DNA of 64,000 nucleotides from Cupriavidus necator A5-1. Its GTDB lineage: Bacteria > Pseudomonadota > Gammaproteobacteria > Burkholderiales > Burkholderiaceae. The notes below the pieces were generated by a model that made no database searches, was not told the DNA's origin, and worked only from the letters and a program-made list of their open reading frames with translations. Location of the stretch: contig NZ_JQLI01000008.1 in assembly GCF_000744095.1 (NCBI RefSeq), positions 1,612,001 to 1,676,000 of the forward strand, in the 5' to 3' direction. The stretch's first letter is position 1. Every line of letters starts with the position of its first letter. The position numbers and the translations under genes were made by a program. Shown one piece after another: positions 1 to 9,579 of the stretch.

Positions 1-1
1 T

Positions 2-1318
2 ATGCCGGACACTGCCGATCCGATCACCAATCAAATTCTTCGCGAGGATGCCGTGAATAATTCGCAGAAAGTTCAACCAGCCGGTTGGCTGGAAAATCGT
101 TGGCTTTACTTGATATTAGCTGTTTTGCTGATGTGTATGGTCTCTGGTGTCCAGTATTCCTGGACTCTGTATGCAAATCCACTGAAAGACAAGTTGGGGA
201 TTTCGCTTGCTGCCGTGCAAACCGCATTTACGCTGTCGCAAGTCATTCAAGCAGTTTCGCAACCAGGTGGCGGCTTCTTCGTCGATAAATTCGGTCCTAA
301 GGGCACACTGATGGTCGGCGGTGCAATGGTTTTGGTTGGTTGGGCATTCATGGGGCAAGCTGAAACTGCGCCAGCCCTGTACGCACTGTACACATTGGCT
401 GGTGGCGGCGTTGGCGTCGTCTATGGTATCGCGATGAATACAGCTAACCGTTGGTTCCCGGACAAGCGCGGTCTGGCATCGGGATTTACAGCTGCTGGCT
501 ACGGTCTGGGTGTTCTGCCTTTCCTGCCACTGATTAGCGGCATGTTGAAGACACGCGGCGTTGGTCCTGCATTTGAATACACCGGCTTGATCGAAGGTCT
601 GATGATTATCGCAATCGCACTGGTCATCAAGTTCCCAGGCCAACAAAAGGGTGTCAAAGAGGCTAAAGTTGTTACTGAAAAAGACTTCACTTCGGCTCAA
701 ATGCTGAAGACGCCGCAATTCTGGATACTGTGGGCGGCATTCTTCTCGGCAAACTTCGGCGGTCTGCTGCTGGTTGCTAATAGTGCTCCATACGGTAAGA
801 GCCTCGGTATCGCTGCTGGCGCTATGGCGATTGCAGTTTCGATCCAAAATCTGTTCAACGGTATTTGCCGTCCATTCTGGGGCGCGGTTTCGGACAAGAT
901 TGGTCGCTACAAGACAATGTCTATCCTATTTGGCATCAATTCGATCATCCTGTTCTCGTTCCCAACAGTCGCAGCAGTTTCGACAGCCGCCTTTATCGTT
1001 GCACTGGCATTGGCATTCTTTACTTGGGGTGGTTGCTACGCTCTGTTCCCACCGACAAACAGCGACGTTTTTGGTACGGCTTATTCGGCTGAAAACTATG
1101 GCTTCTTCTGGGCAGCTAAAGCAATTGCAGCGATCTTCGGTGGCGGTCTTGGCGCAGCGATTGCTACCAGGTTCGGCTGGAATACGGCGTTTATGATCAC
1201 AGGTGCTACATCTTTCATCGCATTCGCTCTGGCAACATTTGTCATCCCCAAGATGGGCAAGCCAGTAAAAAAGGACAGCAGAGTAGCTCCAGTTGAACAA
1301 GCCAATGTAATCCGTTGA
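2..1318 (+). CDS. oxlT: OxlT-like MFS oxalate/formate antiporter
   Basis: This 438-residue, 12-helix major facilitator carrier resembles the OxlT group, which exchanges oxalate for formate (or related carboxylates) across the inner membrane. Visible signs are a first helix after about 30 residues, the loop motif DKFGPKG after helix 2, a GGGVGVVYG helix, and a second-half loop SDKIGRYKT typical of MFS repeats. The ATG lies at the window edge, so an upstream start cannot be excluded. The next gene, 16 bp downstream, is a class III CoA-transferase, matching the transporter plus formyl-CoA transferase pairing of oxalate users; oxalyl-CoA decarboxylase is not in the window. Base use is odd: hand counts of two 60-base lines gave 43% and 58% GC, against 73% in a line of the next gene, which suggests separate origin. 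The substrate is inferred. Confidence 0.8.
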   Translation: MPDTADPITNQILREDAVNNSQKVQPAGWLENRWLYLILAVLLMCMVSGVQYSWTLYANPLKDKLGISLAAVQTAFTLSQVIQAVSQPGGGFFVDKFGPKGTLMVGGAMVLVGWAFMGQAETAPALYALYTLAGGGVGVVYGIAMNTANRWFPDKRGLASGFTAAGYGLGVLPFLPLISGMLKTRGVGPAFEYTGLIEGLMIIAIALVIKFPGQQKGVKEAKVVTEKDFTSAQMLKTPQFWILWAAFFSANFGGLLLVANSAPYGKSLGIAAGAMAIAVSIQNLFNGICRPFWGAVSDKIGRYKTMSILFGINSIILFSFPTVAAVSTAAFIVALALAFFTWGGCYALFPPTNSDVFGTAYSAENYGFFWAAKAIAAIFGGGLGAAIATRFGWNTAFMITGATSFIAFALATFVIPKMGKPVKKDSRVAPVEQANVIR

Positions 1319-1334
1319 TAAAGGTAGCCGAATC

Positions 1335-2534
1335 ATGTCTTCCACTCATCGCAAGAACGCCGCTGGCCCCTTTGCCGGCCTGTTGGTGATCGACCTTACG
1401 CACGTGTTGAACGGCCCGTTCGGCACGACGATCCTGTGCGACCTGGGCGCGCGCGTGATTAAGGTGGAGCCGCCGGGGCACGGCGACGACACGCGCACCT
1501 ACGGCCCGTACGTTGGCGAGCCGTATGTCGGCGACCAGTCGCTCTATTTCAGCTTCGTGAATCGCGGCAAGGAAAGCATCGTGCTCAACCTCAAAGACGA
1601 CGCAGACCGCGAGATCTTTCTGAAAATGGTCCGTAAGGCCGATGTGCTTACCGAGAATTTCCGTCCTGGCACGATGGCGCGGCTCGGTTTTTCGTACGAG
1701 GCGCTGGCCAAAATCAATCCGCGACTCGTCTACGCGTCGTCGTCGGGCTTCGGACAGACCGGGCCGCTGTCGACGCTTCCGGCGTACGACACCATCGTTC
1801 AGGCGATGAGCGGCATCATGGACGAAACGGGCTTTCCCGGCGGCCCGCCGACGCGGGTCGGCACATCGCTCTCGGATCTATGCGGCGGGGTCTTCATGTT
1901 TTGCGGCATTGCGAGTGCACTATACGCGCGCGAGCGAACCGGCAAGGGCGCGCACGTCGACATTGCGATGTTCGACGCGACGCTTTCCTTCCTCGAGCAT
2001 GGCTTTATGTCGTACGTTGCGACCGGCCAAGCGCCCGCGCGGATTGGCAATCGGCACCCGTACATGGCTCCGTTCGACGTTTTCGCCGCGGCAGACAAGC
2101 CGTTCGTCATCTGCTGCGGAAACGACCACCTGTTCGAACTGCTGTGCACGGCGATCGGCCGGCCGGAGCTTGCAACCGACCCGCGCTTCGTGACCAACAC
2201 CAGTCGCGTCGCGCACGAGCCCGAATTGAAGGCGGAACTCGAGTCGGTGCTCAAACGCGAAACCGCTGCACATTGGCTTCAGGTGATCCACGCGGCCGGC
2301 GTACCGGTGGCGCCGCTGCTGAACATTGCCGAGGCGGCACAGCTACCGCAGACCGAAGCGCGCAACATGTTCATCGAGGCGGGAGGGGTGCGGATGCCTG
2401 GCAATCCGGTGAAGATCAGCGGTTATCCCGACCCGAAGGTTCGCGCGGGGGCGCCGGCGCTTGACGAGCACGGACCCGCGCTGCGCCACGAGTTCGGCGT
2501 GCAATCCGCGCTGCGGACGGAGACCGTGCGATGA
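1335..2534 (+). CDS. Class III CoA-transferase (CaiB/BaiF; formyl-CoA:oxalate transferase-like)
   Basis: This 399-residue protein belongs to the CaiB/BaiF family, whose members move CoA between carboxylic acids through an aspartyl-CoA intermediate. The N-terminal Rossmann-type segment (LVIDLTHVLNGPFGTTILCDLGA) and the VIKVEPPGHGDDTR stretch are family hallmarks. Asp181 in the LSDLCGG segment fits the catalytic aspartate. It is a little shorter than formyl-CoA transferase (about 428 residues), so succinyl- or other CoA donors are possible. The OxlT-like carrier just upstream makes oxalate or formate the most natural substrate. Translation probably starts at the ATG at 1335, 16 bp after the transporter stop, so the two may be cotranscribed although their base compositions differ sharply. 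Confidence 0.85.
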   Translation: MSSTHRKNAAGPFAGLLVIDLTHVLNGPFGTTILCDLGARVIKVEPPGHGDDTRTYGPYVGEPYVGDQSLYFSFVNRGKESIVLNLKDDADREIFLKMVRKADVLTENFRPGTMARLGFSYEALAKINPRLVYASSSGFGQTGPLSTLPAYDTIVQAMSGIMDETGFPGGPPTRVGTSLSDLCGGVFMFCGIASALYARERTGKGAHVDIAMFDATLSFLEHGFMSYVATGQAPARIGNRHPYMAPFDVFAAADKPFVICCGNDHLFELLCTAIGRPELATDPRFVTNTSRVAHEPELKAELESVLKRETAAHWLQVIHAAGVPVAPLLNIAEAAQLPQTEARNMFIEAGGVRMPGNPVKISGYPDPKVRAGAPALDEHGPALRHEFGVQSALRTETVR

Positions 2535-2585
2535 GTGCGCCGACCGAACTTTCGCTGCTGGTCTTGGTGATGGCTAATGCGGCTG

Positions 2586-2826
2586 GGGCGAACCTGCCCC
2601 GAGCTCGAAGCGCAATTCCTGTTTGAGCGAGATGAATGGTAAGCGGCGATCATTCTCAACAGGAAAGAGCCGCCCGAGCCGCCGCCGTCTGGTTGCCAGG
2701 CTCGGCGGCTTCCTCGCTCGCAAGGGCGATGGCGAACCAGGGGTCAAGACAATCTGGCAAGGCCTGCGACGCGTAATGGACTTCCTCGCCGGCATCAAGT
2801 ACGGCAGGGAAACTGGTCACGAGTGA
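2586..2826 (+). pseudogene. Decayed C-terminal tail of an IS4-family transposase
   Basis: Two reading frames together spell the C-terminus of an IS4-type DDE transposase. From 2586 the first frame reads GRTCPELEAQFLFERDEW and hits TAA at 2628-2630. After about 60 bases of degraded sequence, another frame from about 2690 reads VARLGGFLARKGDGEPGVKT followed by IWQGLRRVMDF and ends at TGA 2824-2826. I recognise these strings from IS4-family transposases. No terminal inverted repeats or N-terminal half are visible, so only an old fragment remains between the CoA-transferase and the DUF1275 gene. Confidence 0.75.
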
Positions 2827-2836
2827 CTTGCGTGTA

Positions 2837-3583
2837 ATGCAATGGCTTCAGGGACTTCGGCGGCATCTGTGTCGCAGCCAGACTCCATCATCTAATGCGA
2901 TGAATAATCTTGAATCGGCGCAAATGCATCCTAACGTGGCGATCTTGCTTACTTTGAATGGCGGCTTTCTTGACGCATTTACCTATCTTGGCCACGGTAA
3001 GGTACTCGCTAACTCGATGACTGGCAACATCGTGATGCTGGCCGCCAATTTTGGCGGCGGCGACATTCAACAGGCGCTGAGGCACATCTACCCACTCATC
3101 GGCTTCGTATGCGGCATTCTTGCTGCGCGTCTGCTGCAATTGATTGCCTGGCGTTACCCGCACCAACCTGCAATCATCTCACTGGTGTTCGAAATCGCGT
3201 TTCTGGCGTTCGCAGCGCTGAAAGGGCTGCCGGAATTCTGGCTGTTAGCAGGCGTTGCGTTCGTCGCGACGCAGCAATCGACGTTTTTTACGCATTCAGG
3301 AAATCAGACATATTCGTCGGTGATGACCACCAGCAATCTGCGGCGTTGCCTCCAACTGTTTTTTGAGTCGACCATACCGCAGTTCAAGGCAGCAGGTTTG
3401 CGCGATGCCGCGGTGCTTGGCGCCATCAGTCTCAGTTTCGTGCTCGGTGCGTTGGCAGGCGGACTGATTACTCACCGCTTGCACGATGCGGCACTCTGGC
3501 TGCCGGCAGCACTTCTGCTCGCGGCGTTGGTCGAGATATACAGGCATGCCCGGGGCCGTGTGTGCGACTCCATAGCAGGTTGA
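2837..3583 (+). CDS. DUF1275 (YoaK-type) membrane protein
   Basis: This is a roughly 230-250 residue membrane protein of the DUF1275 family. The diagnostic N-terminal block NGGFLDAFTYLGHGKVLANS followed by MTGNIVML is intact, and about six hydrophobic segments follow. The biochemical role of the family is unknown. The start is uncertain: a TTG at 2828, an ATG at 2837 and an ATG at 2900 are all in frame, and none has a strong ribosome-binding site; the family core begins after residue 2900. One 60-base line inside the gene counts 45% GC, much lower than neighbours, which fits foreign origin. It lies directly behind a transposase remnant. Confidence 0.75.
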   Translation: MQWLQGLRRHLCRSQTPSSNAMNNLESAQMHPNVAILLTLNGGFLDAFTYLGHGKVLANSMTGNIVMLAANFGGGDIQQALRHIYPLIGFVCGILAARLLQLIAWRYPHQPAIISLVFEIAFLAFAALKGLPEFWLLAGVAFVATQQSTFFTHSGNQTYSSVMTTSNLRRCLQLFFESTIPQFKAAGLRDAAVLGAISLSFVLGALAGGLITHRLHDAALWLPAALLLAALVEIYRHARGRVCDSIAG

Positions 3584-4049
3584 GGACGTGCCGCGTTGAT
3601 ATGCCTGTGAATGAGCGCTGTTTGCCCTCAGCCGTCTGTGGATGACGCGGCATCGACTGCATCCGGGTACCAAGGGCTAGTTGCGCCCAGATTCGAGCCC
3701 AAGGCCGGAAACACGGCAGATAACCCTCGAACTCAAGCTTACATTCGATAAAGCAAAGCGCACGCGCATTCGACGAGATATCTGCGCCAATCCAGACTGA
3801 CATTCGGGTCCCACCTCCGTGCTGCACGAGGATAGAGCGTACCGTCTCACTGATCACGAGCGCCATCGCCTCACATGCAATCGGGTTTTCATTGTAGGGA
3901 AAAACTGACAGAACGTCAGGACGGAATCCATTGTGCTTCCCCGTCAGCGAGCCGATATTGAAGTCACGCAGATCTCCGTTTGCACCGAGCAGTGCACCGA
4001 GGGATGGGAATGCCGTTCGCCGGAAAACAGAGGACCGTCGAATGACCAA
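3468..4049 (-). CDS. Unrecognised open frame, possibly a broken gene
   Basis: A 193-codon minus-strand frame fills the otherwise empty stretch before pflB. Its middle ([20 protein letters not shown] and [20 protein letters not shown]) reads like folded protein rather than random translation, and the helix-like first part faintly recalls an ATPase-type alpha/beta fold. I do not recognise a family. It overlaps the last 116 bases of the DUF1275 gene and its first codon touches the upstream pflB start, so it may be a remnant rather than a working gene. It covers the 3584-4078 gap, where I see no other gene. Confidence 0.25.
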   Translation of the reverse strand: MVIRRSSVFRRTAFPSLGALLGANGDLRDFNIGSLTGKHNGFRPDVLSVFPYNENPIACEAMALVISETVRSILVQHGGGTRMSVWIGADISSNARALCFIECKLEFEGYLPCFRPWARIWAQLALGTRMQSMPRHPQTAEGKQRSFTGISTRHVLNLLWSRTHGPGHACISRPTPRAEVLPAARVPHRASGE

Positions 4050-4078
4050 TGATCAACGTAGCAGAGGAATACACCGAA

Positions 4079-6340
4079 ATGAGCATACTCGCGACTTTCC
4101 ATGAGCTGAACGACACGGACCCCTGGCGTGAATTTGCGCCAGGCTCGTGGATGAAACGCATCGACGTCAGGGATTTCATCGTTGCCAACGTCAGGCCGTA
4201 CGAGGGCGACGGCGCTTTCCTGTCCGGTCCGACCGAGCGAACGAAAGCCGTTTGGGCCGTATTGCGGCCGTACTTTCGCGAGGAGGCCCATAAGGGCGTG
4301 CTCGATGTGGACCCCGCAACGCCGTCAACGATGACATCGCACGCACCGGGCTATATCGACCAACCCAACGAAGTGATTGTCGGCCTGCAGACCGACAAAC
4401 CGTTCAGGCGCGCCATCATGCCGTGGGGCGGACTTCGCATGGTCGAGAACGGCCTGCACTCTGTCGGGATGAAGGTCGAGCCGAAGGTCGCCGAGATCTT
4501 CACCCAATATCGCAAGACGCACAACGACGGCGTGTTCGACGTGTACACGCCAGAGATCCTTGCCTGCCGGAAGGCCCACATCATCACGGGCTTGCCGGAT
4601 GCGTACGGACGCGGCCGGATCATCGGCGACTATCGGCGCGTGGCGCTGTACGGCGTCGCCCGCCTGCTCGACGAGAAGGCGGCGGAGCGCGCGCAGATCG
4701 ACGACGAGTGGCCGACCGATGACGTCATCCGCCTGCGCGAAGAACTCGCGGAGCAGACCCGCGCGCTGCACGACCTCGTCAAGATGGGACAGGCATACGG
4801 CTTCGATCTCACGCGACCCGCGCAAACGGCGGCAGAGGCCGTGCAATGGATCTACTTCGGCTATCTCGGCGCAGTCAAGGAGGCCAACGGCGCGGCGATG
4901 TCGATCGGCCGGATTTCGACGTTCCTCGATATCTACATCGAGCGCGACCTCGCGGACGGGACGCTCGACGAAGCCGGCGCACAGGAGTTGATCGACCAGC
5001 TCGTCCAGAAGCTGCGCATCGTTCGCTTCCTGCGCACGCCGGAGTACGACAACCTGTTCTCGGGAGACCCTTATTGGGCGACCGAATCGATCGGCGGCAT
5101 GGACCTGAACGGCCGCACCTTGGTAACCCGCACCAGCTTCCGCATGCTGCAAACGCTGCGCAACCTGGGGCCCGCCCCCGAGCCCAACCTGACCGTGCTG
5201 TGGTCGAAGCAGCTGCCGCAGCCGTTCAAGCGCTTCTGCCTGGCGATCTCGCGTGATACATCGGCCGTGCAATACGAGAACGACGACCTGATGCGTCCCA
5301 TCCACGGCGATGACTACGGGATCGCCTGCTGCGTATCGGCTATGCGCATCGGCAAGCAGATGCAGTTCTTCGGCGCGCGTGCCAACCTCGCGAAGTGTCT
5401 GCTCTACGCGATCAATGGTGGCCGCGACGAGATCAGCGGCGAGCAGGTGGCGCCCCCGGCGCCTGCCGTCACCGGCGATGTGCTGGTCTATGACGACGTG
5501 ATGGCCAAGTTCGACGCGATGATGGAATGGCTCGCGCGCACCTATGTGCATGCGATGAACTGCATTCACTACATGCACGACAAGTACTTCTACGAACGGC
5601 TGGAGATGGCGCTGCACGACCGGGACGTCCTGCGCACGATGGGCTTCGGCATCGCCGGGCTCTCGGTGGTCGCCGACAGCCTGTCCGCAATCAAGCACGC
5701 GAAGGTCACTGCGATCCGCGGCGCCAACGGGATCGTCGAGGACTATCGGATCGAGGGGACGTTCCCGACGTACGGCAACAACGACGATCGCGTCGATTCG
5801 ATCGCCGTTGAACTGGTCGAGCGCTTCATGACGAAGCTGCGCAAGCATCCGTGCTATCGCGGGGCGGTGCATACGCAGTCGGTGCTGACCATCACGTCGA
5901 ACGTGGTGTATGGCAAGGCCACCGGCAACACACCAGACGGACGCCTTGCCGGCGCGCCGTTCGCACCGGGCGCGAACCCGATGCACGGCCGCGATCATAT
6001 CGGCTGGCTCGCATCGTGCCTCTCGGTAGCGAAGCTGCCGTACGTGAATGCGCTGGACGGCATCAGCTATACGGTGTCCGTCGTGCCGACCGTGACGCGT
6101 CTTGCCGAAGAGGAAGGACTCGATCGCGCGATCCAGGTGTTCGATGCGTATTTCGGCGAGGGCGGCTATCACATGAACCTGAACGTCGTGAACAAGGAAA
6201 CGCTGCTTGACGCGATGGACCATCCGGACAAGTACCCGCAGCTGACCATTCGCGTTTCCGGCTATGCGGTGAACTTCATTCGTCTCACGCGGGAGCAGCA
6301 GCTCGATGTCATCCACCGCACCTTCCACGGAGCTCTGTGA
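4079..6340 (+). CDS. pflB: Pyruvate formate-lyase (glycyl radical enzyme)
   Basis: The 753-residue product is a glycyl radical enzyme that splits pyruvate with CoA into acetyl-CoA and formate without oxygen. The paired catalytic cysteines fall at residues 417-418 (IACCVS), followed by the [12 protein letters not shown] block of true PflB enzymes. The radical site is RVSGYAV with Gly728 near the C-terminus. Positions match the E. coli enzyme (Cys418/419, Gly734), which supports the ATG at 4079 preceded by AGAGGA at 4063-4068; an in-frame ATG at 4049 is less likely. The activase gene overlaps its stop. Pta and AckA downstream could turn the acetyl-CoA into acetate and ATP. It is unusual in a genome that otherwise looks aerobic. 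Confidence 0.95.
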   Translation: MSILATFHELNDTDPWREFAPGSWMKRIDVRDFIVANVRPYEGDGAFLSGPTERTKAVWAVLRPYFREEAHKGVLDVDPATPSTMTSHAPGYIDQPNEVIVGLQTDKPFRRAIMPWGGLRMVENGLHSVGMKVEPKVAEIFTQYRKTHNDGVFDVYTPEILACRKAHIITGLPDAYGRGRIIGDYRRVALYGVARLLDEKAAERAQIDDEWPTDDVIRLREELAEQTRALHDLVKMGQAYGFDLTRPAQTAAEAVQWIYFGYLGAVKEANGAAMSIGRISTFLDIYIERDLADGTLDEAGAQELIDQLVQKLRIVRFLRTPEYDNLFSGDPYWATESIGGMDLNGRTLVTRTSFRMLQTLRNLGPAPEPNLTVLWSKQLPQPFKRFCLAISRDTSAVQYENDDLMRPIHGDDYGIACCVSAMRIGKQMQFFGARANLAKCLLYAINGGRDEISGEQVAPPAPAVTGDVLVYDDVMAKFDAMMEWLARTYVHAMNCIHYMHDKYFYERLEMALHDRDVLRTMGFGIAGLSVVADSLSAIKHAKVTAIRGANGIVEDYRIEGTFPTYGNNDDRVDSIAVELVERFMTKLRKHPCYRGAVHTQSVLTITSNVVYGKATGNTPDGRLAGAPFAPGANPMHGRDHIGWLASCLSVAKLPYVNALDGISYTVSVVPTVTRLAEEEGLDRAIQVFDAYFGEGGYHMNLNVVNKETLLDAMDHPDKYPQLTIRVSGYAVNFIRLTREQQLDVIHRTFHGAL

Positions 6341-7188
6341 TGCAACGTCACGACGCTACGCCGGATACTGGCGGTCTGGATCTGTCGGGCAGCCGCCACG
6401 AGTTCGGCGCCATCCGTTCGCCTGACGCTCCGGAAACGGAAGGGTTCACGGACGAGATCGGCACGTTCGGCTACGTGCATTCGCTCGAAACCGGCTCGCT
6501 CGTCGACGGGCCGGGTGTTCGTGCCACGCTGTTCCTCGCCGGATGCATGCTCCGGTGCCAGTATTGCCATAACCCGGATACCTGGCACCTGAAGCGCGGC
6601 ACGCGCGTGACGGCTGACGCGGCGATCGTGCGTCTCTCCGACTTCGCGCCGGCGCTGCGCTCGATGAACGGCGGGCTGACGCTGTCCGGTGGCGAACCGC
6701 TCGTGCAGATTGGCTTTTCGAGTCGGATCTTTGCCGCCGCAAAGCAGCTGGGCCTGCATACCGCCCTGGATACGTCGGGCTTTCTCGGCGCGCGGGCGGA
6801 CGACGCCTATCTGAGCCAAGTCGACCTCGTGCTGCTCGATATCAAGTCTTTCGAGCCGGCGCTTTACCACCGTCTCACCGGTGTGGCTCTCGCGCCGACA
6901 TTGCGCTTCGCCGAGCGGCTTGCGGCGCTCGGCAAACCGGTCTGGGTCCGCTATGTGCTGGTGCCCGGCCTGACCGACGAGTCCGCCCATCTCCGCGCGC
7001 TCGCCCGGTTCCTGGCGCCGATGCGCAACGTCGAATGGGTCGAAGTGCTGCCGTTCCACCAGATGGGCGCGTTCAAATGGCGCAGGCTCGGGCTCGACTA
7101 CCCGCTCGATGGCAAAGCCGCGTGTACGGCCGCGCAGACCGAGCAGGCCCTTGCGCTGTTGCGCAGCGAGGGCTGCCGCGCGAGATAG
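6337..7188 (+). CDS. pflA: Pyruvate formate-lyase activating enzyme (radical SAM)
   Basis: This radical SAM enzyme uses a [4Fe-4S] cluster and S-adenosylmethionine to install the glycyl radical on PflB. The cluster motif CMLRCQYC (CxxxCxxC) is at residues 70-77, followed by HNPDTW, and the GGE motif occurs as LSGGEPL. Compared with the E. coli enzyme it has about 40 extra N-terminal residues, which appear disordered. A GTG at 6337 and an ATG at 6340 are possible starts; the ATG shares one base with the pflB stop, indicating translational coupling. Nothing is missing from the catalytic core. Confidence 0.95.
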   Translation: MMQRHDATPDTGGLDLSGSRHEFGAIRSPDAPETEGFTDEIGTFGYVHSLETGSLVDGPGVRATLFLAGCMLRCQYCHNPDTWHLKRGTRVTADAAIVRLSDFAPALRSMNGGLTLSGGEPLVQIGFSSRIFAAAKQLGLHTALDTSGFLGARADDAYLSQVDLVLLDIKSFEPALYHRLTGVALAPTLRFAERLAALGKPVWVRYVLVPGLTDESAHLRALARFLAPMRNVEWVEVLPFHQMGAFKWRRLGLDYPLDGKAACTAAQTEQALALLRSEGCRAR

Positions 7189-7246
7189 GCGAATCGTCCG
7201 ATGACATGCCCTTATAGGGTGGCTCGAAAAACAAAAGAGGAGAATT

Positions 7247-8527
7247 GTGATGGCAATGTCCCAGACAGGCGATGCACTCCGCACCGTCGCAGGTCCCGCA
7301 ACGCACGCGGCTCAGTGGCCTTTTCTCATGGCCTGGTTTCTCGCGCTGGTCTTCTACTTCATCCAGTACGCGATCCGATCGGCGCCAAGCGTGATGGTCC
7401 CCGAGATTGGCGCGGCATTCGGGCTCACCACGCTTGGCGTCAGCTCGCTGGTGGGACTTTATTTCTACACGTACGCCGGCTTTGCCATCATCGCAGGCGC
7501 GACGCTCGACCGCTATGGCGCAAAGCTGCCCCTCGCCGCCGGCACTTTCGTAGTAGCGGCCGGCAGCGTCCTGTTCGGGCTCGGCGCGGCATCATCGGCC
7601 GAAGTCGGGCGGCTGCTGCAAGGGGCGGGATCGGCATTCGCGTTCACGGGTGCCGTGTATCTTGCAACGCGGGGTTTCTCGCAGCGCTGGCTGGCCACCG
7701 CGGTCGGCTTCACACAATGCTTCGGGATGCTCGGGGGCTTCGCCGGACAGTTCGGCGTCGGCCCGCTCGTGCACGGGGTCGTCTCCTGGCAGGCATTCTG
7801 GATCTATGCCGCCGTGCCCACTGCGCTCGTCGCCGTTCTCCTGCTCGTCGTGACGCCGGGCCGCGGCGAACCCGCCAGCGGGTCCGTGTGGTCGATGTTC
7901 GCGCCGTACAAGGTCGTGTTGACGAACCCGCAGTCCTTTCTGTGCGGTCTCGTGGGTGGATTGCTGTTCATGCCGACCACAATCGGCGACATGATCTGGG
8001 GCGTCAACTTCCTGCGCCAGGGCCTTGGCGTGCCGGCCGCAGAAGCGGTGGCCCGCTCGTCGATGGTCCCGCTCGGCTGGGTCATCGGCGCACCGCTGCT
8101 CGGCTATCTCGCCGATCGGATTGGGCGTCGCAAGCCCGTACTGGTCGGCGGCATCGTGCTCATGCTGCTATCGATCGCGGCGATCGTCTATCTGCCCGCG
8201 CTCTTGCCGCCTTATGTTGGTGGCCTCCTGTTCGGCATCGGCTCCGGCGCGGCGATGATCCCTTACACGATGATTAAGGAAGTCAACCCGGAGAACGTGA
8301 AGGGAAGCGCCGCCGGCGCAATGAACTTCCTGGTGTTCGTTCTCAGCGCGTTCCTCGCACCTTTGTTCGGCCTCGCACTGATGCGTCTGTCCGGTGGCAT
8401 GCCGCTGACGCTGCAGACGTACCAGCATGCGGATCTGATCTGGGTTGGCGCGATCGTGCTGTCTCTCGTGCTCACCCTGTTCCTGCGCGAGACGGGTGCC
8501 GCGGCGCGCACGGCGACACATGCGTAA
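7247..8527 (+). CDS. MFS transporter in the pfl-pta-ack block
   Basis: This is a 425-residue major facilitator carrier with about 12 hydrophobic segments. The loop DRYGAK after helix 2 and LADRIGRRKP in the second half are the paired MFS loop motifs. An AGAGGAG ribosome-binding site at 7235-7241 precedes GTG 7247/ATG 7250. It lies 58 bp after pflA and upstream of pta, so it is probably part of the same transcription unit. Context suggests export or uptake of a fermentation acid such as formate, acetate or pyruvate, but the sequence does not fix the substrate. Confidence 0.8.
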   Translation: MMAMSQTGDALRTVAGPATHAAQWPFLMAWFLALVFYFIQYAIRSAPSVMVPEIGAAFGLTTLGVSSLVGLYFYTYAGFAIIAGATLDRYGAKLPLAAGTFVVAAGSVLFGLGAASSAEVGRLLQGAGSAFAFTGAVYLATRGFSQRWLATAVGFTQCFGMLGGFAGQFGVGPLVHGVVSWQAFWIYAAVPTALVAVLLLVVTPGRGEPASGSVWSMFAPYKVVLTNPQSFLCGLVGGLLFMPTTIGDMIWGVNFLRQGLGVPAAEAVARSSMVPLGWVIGAPLLGYLADRIGRRKPVLVGGIVLMLLSIAAIVYLPALLPPYVGGLLFGIGSGAAMIPYTMIKEVNPENVKGSAAGAMNFLVFVLSAFLAPLFGLALMRLSGGMPLTLQTYQHADLIWVGAIVLSLVLTLFLRETGAAARTATHA

Positions 8528-8612
8528 GGCAACCGGCTCATATTGGCCGGGATGCCGGTTTCCCGGGCTTCGAGCCGGATGAGAAGCGCGCGAAATCCCT
8601 TGAAGCGAATTG

Positions 8613-9569
8613 ATGAAGGAGCACCTTGTGGAACGCAAACGCGAAAAATACGAACGCCTGGTCTCGATGGCCGCGGCGCTGCCTCCCACGCGGACTGCTG
8701 TCGCGCACCCCTGCGATCGAAGCTCGCTCGGCGCCGTTGTCGAGGCGGCACAACTCGGGCTGATCGCGCCGACGCTGGTCGGCCCTGCGGCGAAGATCAC
8801 CGCCGTCGCCGCCGAGCAAGGGTTCGACGTGTCAGGCATGCCCATCGTCGACGTGCCGCATAGCCATGCGGCCGCCGACGCGGCCGTCGCCCTCGTGCGC
8901 GAGGGAAAAGCGCAGGCACTGATGAAGGGCTCGCTGCATACCGACGAGCTGATGTCCAGCGTCGTCGCGCGCGAGACGGGTCTGCGCACGGCGCGCCGCA
9001 TCAGCCACTGCTTCGTGATGGACGTGCCTGGACACGACGAGCCACTCATCATTACCGACGCCGCAGTGAACATCGCACCGACACTGGAAGACAAGATGCA
9101 CATCGTGCAGAACGCGATCGACCTGGCTCATGCGCTGCACTTTCCCGAAGTGCGGGTCGCGATCCTGTCCGCGATGGAAACGGTCAATGTGAAAGTGGCG
9201 TCTACGGTTGAAGCAGCGGCGCTTTGCAAGATGTCCGATCGCCGCCAGATCGAGGGCGGCATTCTCGACGGCCCGCTCGCGCTCGATAACGCCATCAGCC
9301 CGGAAGCCGCGGCGATCAAGAACATTGCCTCGCCCGTCGCCGGACGCGCGAACGTGCTCGTCGTGCCGGACCTCGAGTCCGGCAACATGCTTGCGAAGAG
9401 CCTGACGTTCCTCGCCGGCGCGGACGCGGCGGGGATCGTGCTCGGCGCACGCGTTCCGATCATTCTGACCAGTCGGGCGGATTCGGTGGTCGTCCGGCTC
9501 GCGTCCTGCGCGGTCGCCGCGCTGGTTGCGCTCGCGCGGCGCGATCCGTCGCGAGCGATCGTCAACTGA
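8613..9569 (+). CDS. pta: Phosphate acetyl/butyryltransferase
   Basis: The 318-residue protein belongs to the phosphotransacetylase/phosphotransbutyrylase family, which interconverts acyl-CoA and acyl phosphate. Its size equals the short Pta/Ptb form without the N-terminal DRTGG domain. Recognisable pieces are ALMKGSLHTDELM, RISHCFVMDVPGH, ITDAAVNIAPTLEDK, and the C-terminal PDLESGNMLAKSLTFL. Acetate kinase starts 10 bp after the stop, giving the Pta-AckA route from the PflB product acetyl-CoA to acetate plus ATP. The start could be ATG 8613 or GTG 8628, which has AAGGAG at 8615-8620 in front of it. The first 12 codons and about 45 bases upstream recur, diverged, in front of fabI. Confidence 0.9.
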   Translation: MKEHLVERKREKYERLVSMAAALPPTRTAVAHPCDRSSLGAVVEAAQLGLIAPTLVGPAAKITAVAAEQGFDVSGMPIVDVPHSHAAADAAVALVREGKAQALMKGSLHTDELMSSVVARETGLRTARRISHCFVMDVPGHDEPLIITDAAVNIAPTLEDKMHIVQNAIDLAHALHFPEVRVAILSAMETVNVKVASTVEAAALCKMSDRRQIEGGILDGPLALDNAISPEAAAIKNIASPVAGRANVLVVPDLESGNMLAKSLTFLAGADAAGIVLGARVPIILTSRADSVVVRLASCAVAALVALARRDPSRAIVN

Positions 9570-9579
9570 GGGGCATTCC

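Noticed and set aside
4040-4060. TGATCAA near the pflB start, considered as an FNR box
   Set aside because: Only one half-site agrees with TTGAT-N4-ATCAA, and it lies too close to the start codon.
4325-6328. 667-codon minus-strand open frame opposite pflB
   Set aside because: It is a GC-rich antisense shadow: arginine- and valine-rich, without family motifs, while pflB has all catalytic residues.
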